48,395 nucleotides of DNA, from NCBI GenBank assembly GCA_035628645.1, contig DASPJL010000099.1, positions 1 to 48,395 on the forward strand. The letters run 5' to 3'. The stretch is from DASPJL01 sp035628645. Lineage in GTDB: Bacteria; Bacteroidota; Bacteroidia; Cytophagales; Cyclobacteriaceae. Both the position numbers and the translations under genes were made by a program. This document shows positions 46,213 to 48,395 of this stretch, one piece after another; within the stretch, counting starts at the first letter, position 1, and each line of letters opens with the position of its first letter. The notes under the pieces were generated by a model. It saw only the letters and a program-made list of their open reading frames with translations, had not been told where the DNA came from and did no database searches.

Positions 46213-47634
46213 ATGATCAATTACAAAACCCCCGGAGTTTATATTGAGGAAATACCTAAACTTCCCCCTTCCATTGCTTCCGTGGAAACTGCAATACCGG
46301 CTTTCATAGGTTATACTGAGAAGGCACAGAACAGAGAGCCTGCGGATTTGCTGAATAAACCCAGGCGAATTACTTCCATGCTTGAGTATGAGTTATTTTT
46401 TGGAGGACCTCAGGCAGAAACAACCATTACGGTTACTATTGATACTACGCAAAGCGGTAAAATTGACGTCCAGGGCAAGGTGACCACCCCTTCTAAATAC
46501 TTGATGTATTACTCTTTACAAATGTTTTTTACCAATGGAGGTGGGCCATGTTATATTGTTTCTGTAGGAGATTATTCCGGTGGAGGCGTAATTGACCAGG
46601 CCACCCTAAAAGTAGGCTTGGATGAAGTAGCCAAAATAAATGAAGTTACCCTTCTCCTTTTCCCTGATGGAATGAACTTAAGTAGCGCGGACAATTATTA
46701 TGCTTTGCATAAAGAAGCGCTGGACCAATGTGCGGAACTGAAGGACAGGTTTGTGGTAATGGATGTTTGGCTAAATCCTGACCCAGCCACCCTTCCCGAT
46801 GAGAACATTACAGAACTACGGGATTCTGATTTTGGCACCATTGATACCTCAAAATATGGTGCGGTTTATTATCCCAGGATATACACACTTTTAGACTACA
46901 GTTACAAAGAAGATGGCATCGACAATGACGATCTGGTAACAATTATCGGAAAAGGTGACAGTAGTTTGGATGGTACTTTAGCAGAATTAAAAGGAAAAAA
47001 CAATGCCTTTTATTTTATGGCTAAAGGCGCCATAAATGATATTGAAATGATTTTACCTGCTTCCTCAGCAGTGGTGGGAAAATATGCTGAAGTGGATAAT
47101 AGCCGCGGTGTGTGGAAGGCGCCGGCAAATATTGGCATTGACTATGCCATTCGTCCTGAAAGGATCATCGGCCATAAAGAACAAGCGGATCTTAATGTAG
47201 ACACCTTAGGAGGAAAATCCATCAATGTTATCCGCTCATTTCCCGGTCGGGGACCAGCTATCATCTGGGGAGCCAGAACGCTCGCCGGAAATGACAATGA
47301 ATGGCGGTACGTTCCTGTGAGAAGGTTTTTTAATATGGCCGAGGAATCTATTAAAAATGCCACAGAACAATTTGTTTTTGAACCCAACGACAGAAACACC
47401 TGGGTGAGGGTAAAATCAATGATTGAAAATTATCTGACCCAACAATGGAAAGCCGGCGCTTTAATGGGCGCTTCTACAAAAGAAGCTTTCTTTGTTCATA
47501 TAGGTTTGGGAGAAACCATGACAGAGCTTGACATTTGGGAAGGCCGGATGATTGTAGAAATTGGTTTGGCAGTCGTGAGACCTGCAGAATTTATCATACT
47601 AAGATTTATGCACAAAATGCTTCAGGAATCTTAA
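46213..47634 (+). CDS. Contractile tail sheath protein (eCIS)
   Basis: A 473-residue subunit of the contractile sheath that surrounds the injection tube. The N-terminus (YKTPGVYIEEIPKLPPSIASVETAIPAFIGYTEKA) is the classic phage-tail-sheath opening. The C-terminal part (FEPNDRNTWVRVKSMIENYLTQQWKAGALMGASTKEAFFV) is the conserved sheath core whose strand exchange (donor arms) links subunits. The middle insert (about 75-250) is a variable surface domain. One-gene sheath with the DUF4255 neighbour points to an eCIS rather than a two-subunit TssB/TssC type VI system. The rest of the cluster (tube, baseplate, tail fibre, ATPase) is expected beyond the window. Confidence 0.95.
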   Translation: MINYKTPGVYIEEIPKLPPSIASVETAIPAFIGYTEKAQNREPADLLNKPRRITSMLEYELFFGGPQAETTITVTIDTTQSGKIDVQGKVTTPSKYLMYYSLQMFFTNGGGPCYIVSVGDYSGGGVIDQATLKVGLDEVAKINEVTLLLFPDGMNLSSADNYYALHKEALDQCAELKDRFVVMDVWLNPDPATLPDENITELRDSDFGTIDTSKYGAVYYPRIYTLLDYSYKEDGIDNDDLVTIIGKGDSSLDGTLAELKGKNNAFYFMAKGAINDIEMILPASSAVVGKYAEVDNSRGVWKAPANIGIDYAIRPERIIGHKEQADLNVDTLGGKSINVIRSFPGRGPAIIWGARTLAGNDNEWRYVPVRRFFNMAEESIKNATEQFVFEPNDRNTWVRVKSMIENYLTQQWKAGALMGASTKEAFFVHIGLGETMTELDIWEGRMIVEIGLAVVRPAEFIILRFMHKMLQES

Positions 47635-47646
47635 TAGTTAATATCA

Positions 47647-47823
47647 ATGGTTAGCAAACTCATTAAAGAAATCTTTGAGCACCCCTTCCTGCGGACACCC
47701 TTACTTGAAAAAAGTGGGGGAAAGACGATTGGAAAGAGTATCAAACTGTTGATTTTACTTGACCAACTATCCCTTCCCTCCTTTTCAAGGAGGGATGTCG
47801 GTACGACAGGGTGGTTTAAATGA
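47647..47823 (+). CDS. Doubtful 58-codon reading frame ending in a REP-like repeat
   Basis: It starts with ATG 13 bp after the sheath stop and reads MVSKLIKEIFEHPFLRTPLL before entering a repeat that supplies the last ~20 codons. A repeat-encoded end makes a functional protein unlikely. It may be a remnant of a gene cut short by repeat insertion, or no gene at all. Confidence 0.2.
   Translation: MVSKLIKEIFEHPFLRTPLLEKSGGKTIGKSIKLLILLDQLSLPSFSRRDVGTTGWFK
47771..47820. repeat. REP-like double hairpin inside the eCIS operon
   Basis: Two adjacent stems: ccctcctt (47776-47783) with aaggaggg (47787-47794), and tgtcg (47796-47800) with cgaca (47804-47808), followed by gggtggttt. This arrangement resembles short intergenic repeats common in Bacteroidota. 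It may stabilise or attenuate the transcript between the sheath gene and the next gene. Confidence 0.6.
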
Positions 47824-47923
47824 TAGTCCTAAGTAATCCCAGTAAGTTTTGAAAAACCTTTAAAACCCTTACCAATGGCATTGACTTTAATACATTTTTC
47901 AAACTATTAAAATTTTTCAAATC

Positions 47924-48395
47924 ATGGCTATAAAACCCTATAATAAAACCCTTCCTCCTCACCAGAACGATCCTGATTGTCCGACTTGCGAGGAGATGGA
48001 CTTGCCTACCCAAAGAAGCATAAATTCGGAGCGTAACAAGTATTGCAAGGAACTGACCTGGTTGGCCGGAGAGGTAAGCAAAAGCGAACAGAATTATGAA
48101 GGCCTTTCCAATCAATATGAACATAAAAAATGCTTATTCGTCTGGACCCAGAAAAACTATCATATTTATAGAAACCTGGTCATTTGTGTCGGAACAGAAT
48201 TGATTCAAACAACTGATTCCGTAAAGGAAAATATAGGCGTTTATACCAAGCTTAACACTGATCTTTCCGGTATCCTCAAAAATCTCTTTAAATCAGCCAA
48301 AGATGTAAAAGCAAAATTTACTGAATTGAGGGACCAGGCTTGCAAACTGGAGCATTGCATCAACGACAGTTGCAATGCCATTCAGCTCGGACTGC
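47924..48395 (+). CDS. Cys-rich coiled-coil protein of the eCIS operon, 3' end beyond window
   Basis: An open frame of at least 157 codons from ATG 47924, cut by the window edge. No signal peptide. The N-terminus has a CPTC pair (DPDCPTCEEM). Further cysteines occur in NKYCKEL, HKKCLFVW, LVICVG, QACKLEHC and NDSC. Residues from about 30 on are mostly heptad-like polar/hydrophobic (SERNKYCKELTWLAGEVSK; KENIGVYTKLNTDLSGIL), which suggests a long helical coiled coil. I do not recognise the family. Its place after the sheath, on the same strand, makes it part of the eCIS cluster. It is separated from the sheath by 289 bp holding a REP-like element. Confidence 0.7.
   Translation, partial: MAIKPYNKTLPPHQNDPDCPTCEEMDLPTQRSINSERNKYCKELTWLAGEVSKSEQNYEGLSNQYEHKKCLFVWTQKNYHIYRNLVICVGTELIQTTDSVKENIGVYTKLNTDLSGILKNLFKSAKDVKAKFTELRDQACKLEHCINDSCNAIQLGL

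Noticed and set aside
46213..47634. Sheath gene as part of a prophage or type VI secretion system
   Set aside because: The DUF4255 neighbour is typical of eCIS, and a single sheath gene argues against TssB/TssC. No phage head, lysis or integrase gene is in view. The full cluster is needed to be certain.

Overview
The window is 48.4 kb of an AT-rich chromosome from the phylum Bacteroidota, most likely a cellulose- or glucan-degrading Cytophagales-type bacterium. Six secreted proteins end in type IX secretion (T9SS) type A sorting domains, one OmpA protein has the PorE-like TPR/propeller/CRD/OmpA layout, Shine-Dalgarno sites are not evident, and several promoter candidates fit the Bacteroidota TTG-N19-TAnnTTTG pattern. 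The order is assigned by inference only. No rRNA, tRNA, CRISPR array or intact transposase was seen.

Layout. 0.2-3 kb: two lipoproteins, a glycerophosphodiester phosphodiesterase-like protein and an M28 peptidase. 3.2-7.1 kb: a giant ELWKSDGT-repeat T9SS cargo gene split by a one-base frameshift. 7.3-15.3 kb, all minus strand: PorE-like OmpA protein, queE, folD, a degenerate minimal nucleotidyltransferase, lepA and a subtilisin-like lipoprotein. 15.5-22.7 kb: CotH-type T9SS protein, a DUF1080/DUF1349 pair, a divergent HxlR regulator/methyltransferase pair, and a GH16 glucanase with PKD-like and CBM6 domains. 22.8-28.5 kb: catalase, type I isopentenyl-diphosphate isomerase, a Tat-exported sugar isomerase-like protein and an ABC exporter. 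28.7-44.1 kb: a 1421-residue S8 peptidase with PKD domains, two related GH5 enzymes (one with a fascin-like trefoil, one with three CBM6 modules) flanking a PAS histidine kinase, then a GH78 rhamnosidase. 44.3 kb to the end: a compact plus-strand operon that opens an extracellular contractile injection system (eCIS).

How it fits together. The GH16, GH5, GH5 and GH78 enzymes with CBM6 and PKD modules form a loose beta-glucan/plant or algal polysaccharide repertoire displayed through T9SS. No SusC/SusD pair is present, so this is not a classical PUL. The most interesting region is the right edge. A DUF4255 (Pvc16-N-like) gene, a 423-residue protein I cannot place, a contractile tail sheath gene and a Cys-rich, coiled-coil-like gene cut off by the window edge form the start of an eCIS cluster. 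The unplaced proteins are candidates for lineage-specific parts such as cap adaptors.

Dispersed non-coding elements are frequent: a 111-bp MITE-like palindrome, two related TTTACCAC-ended palindromes, a double-hairpin REP element inside the eCIS operon, and several strong terminators between convergent genes.
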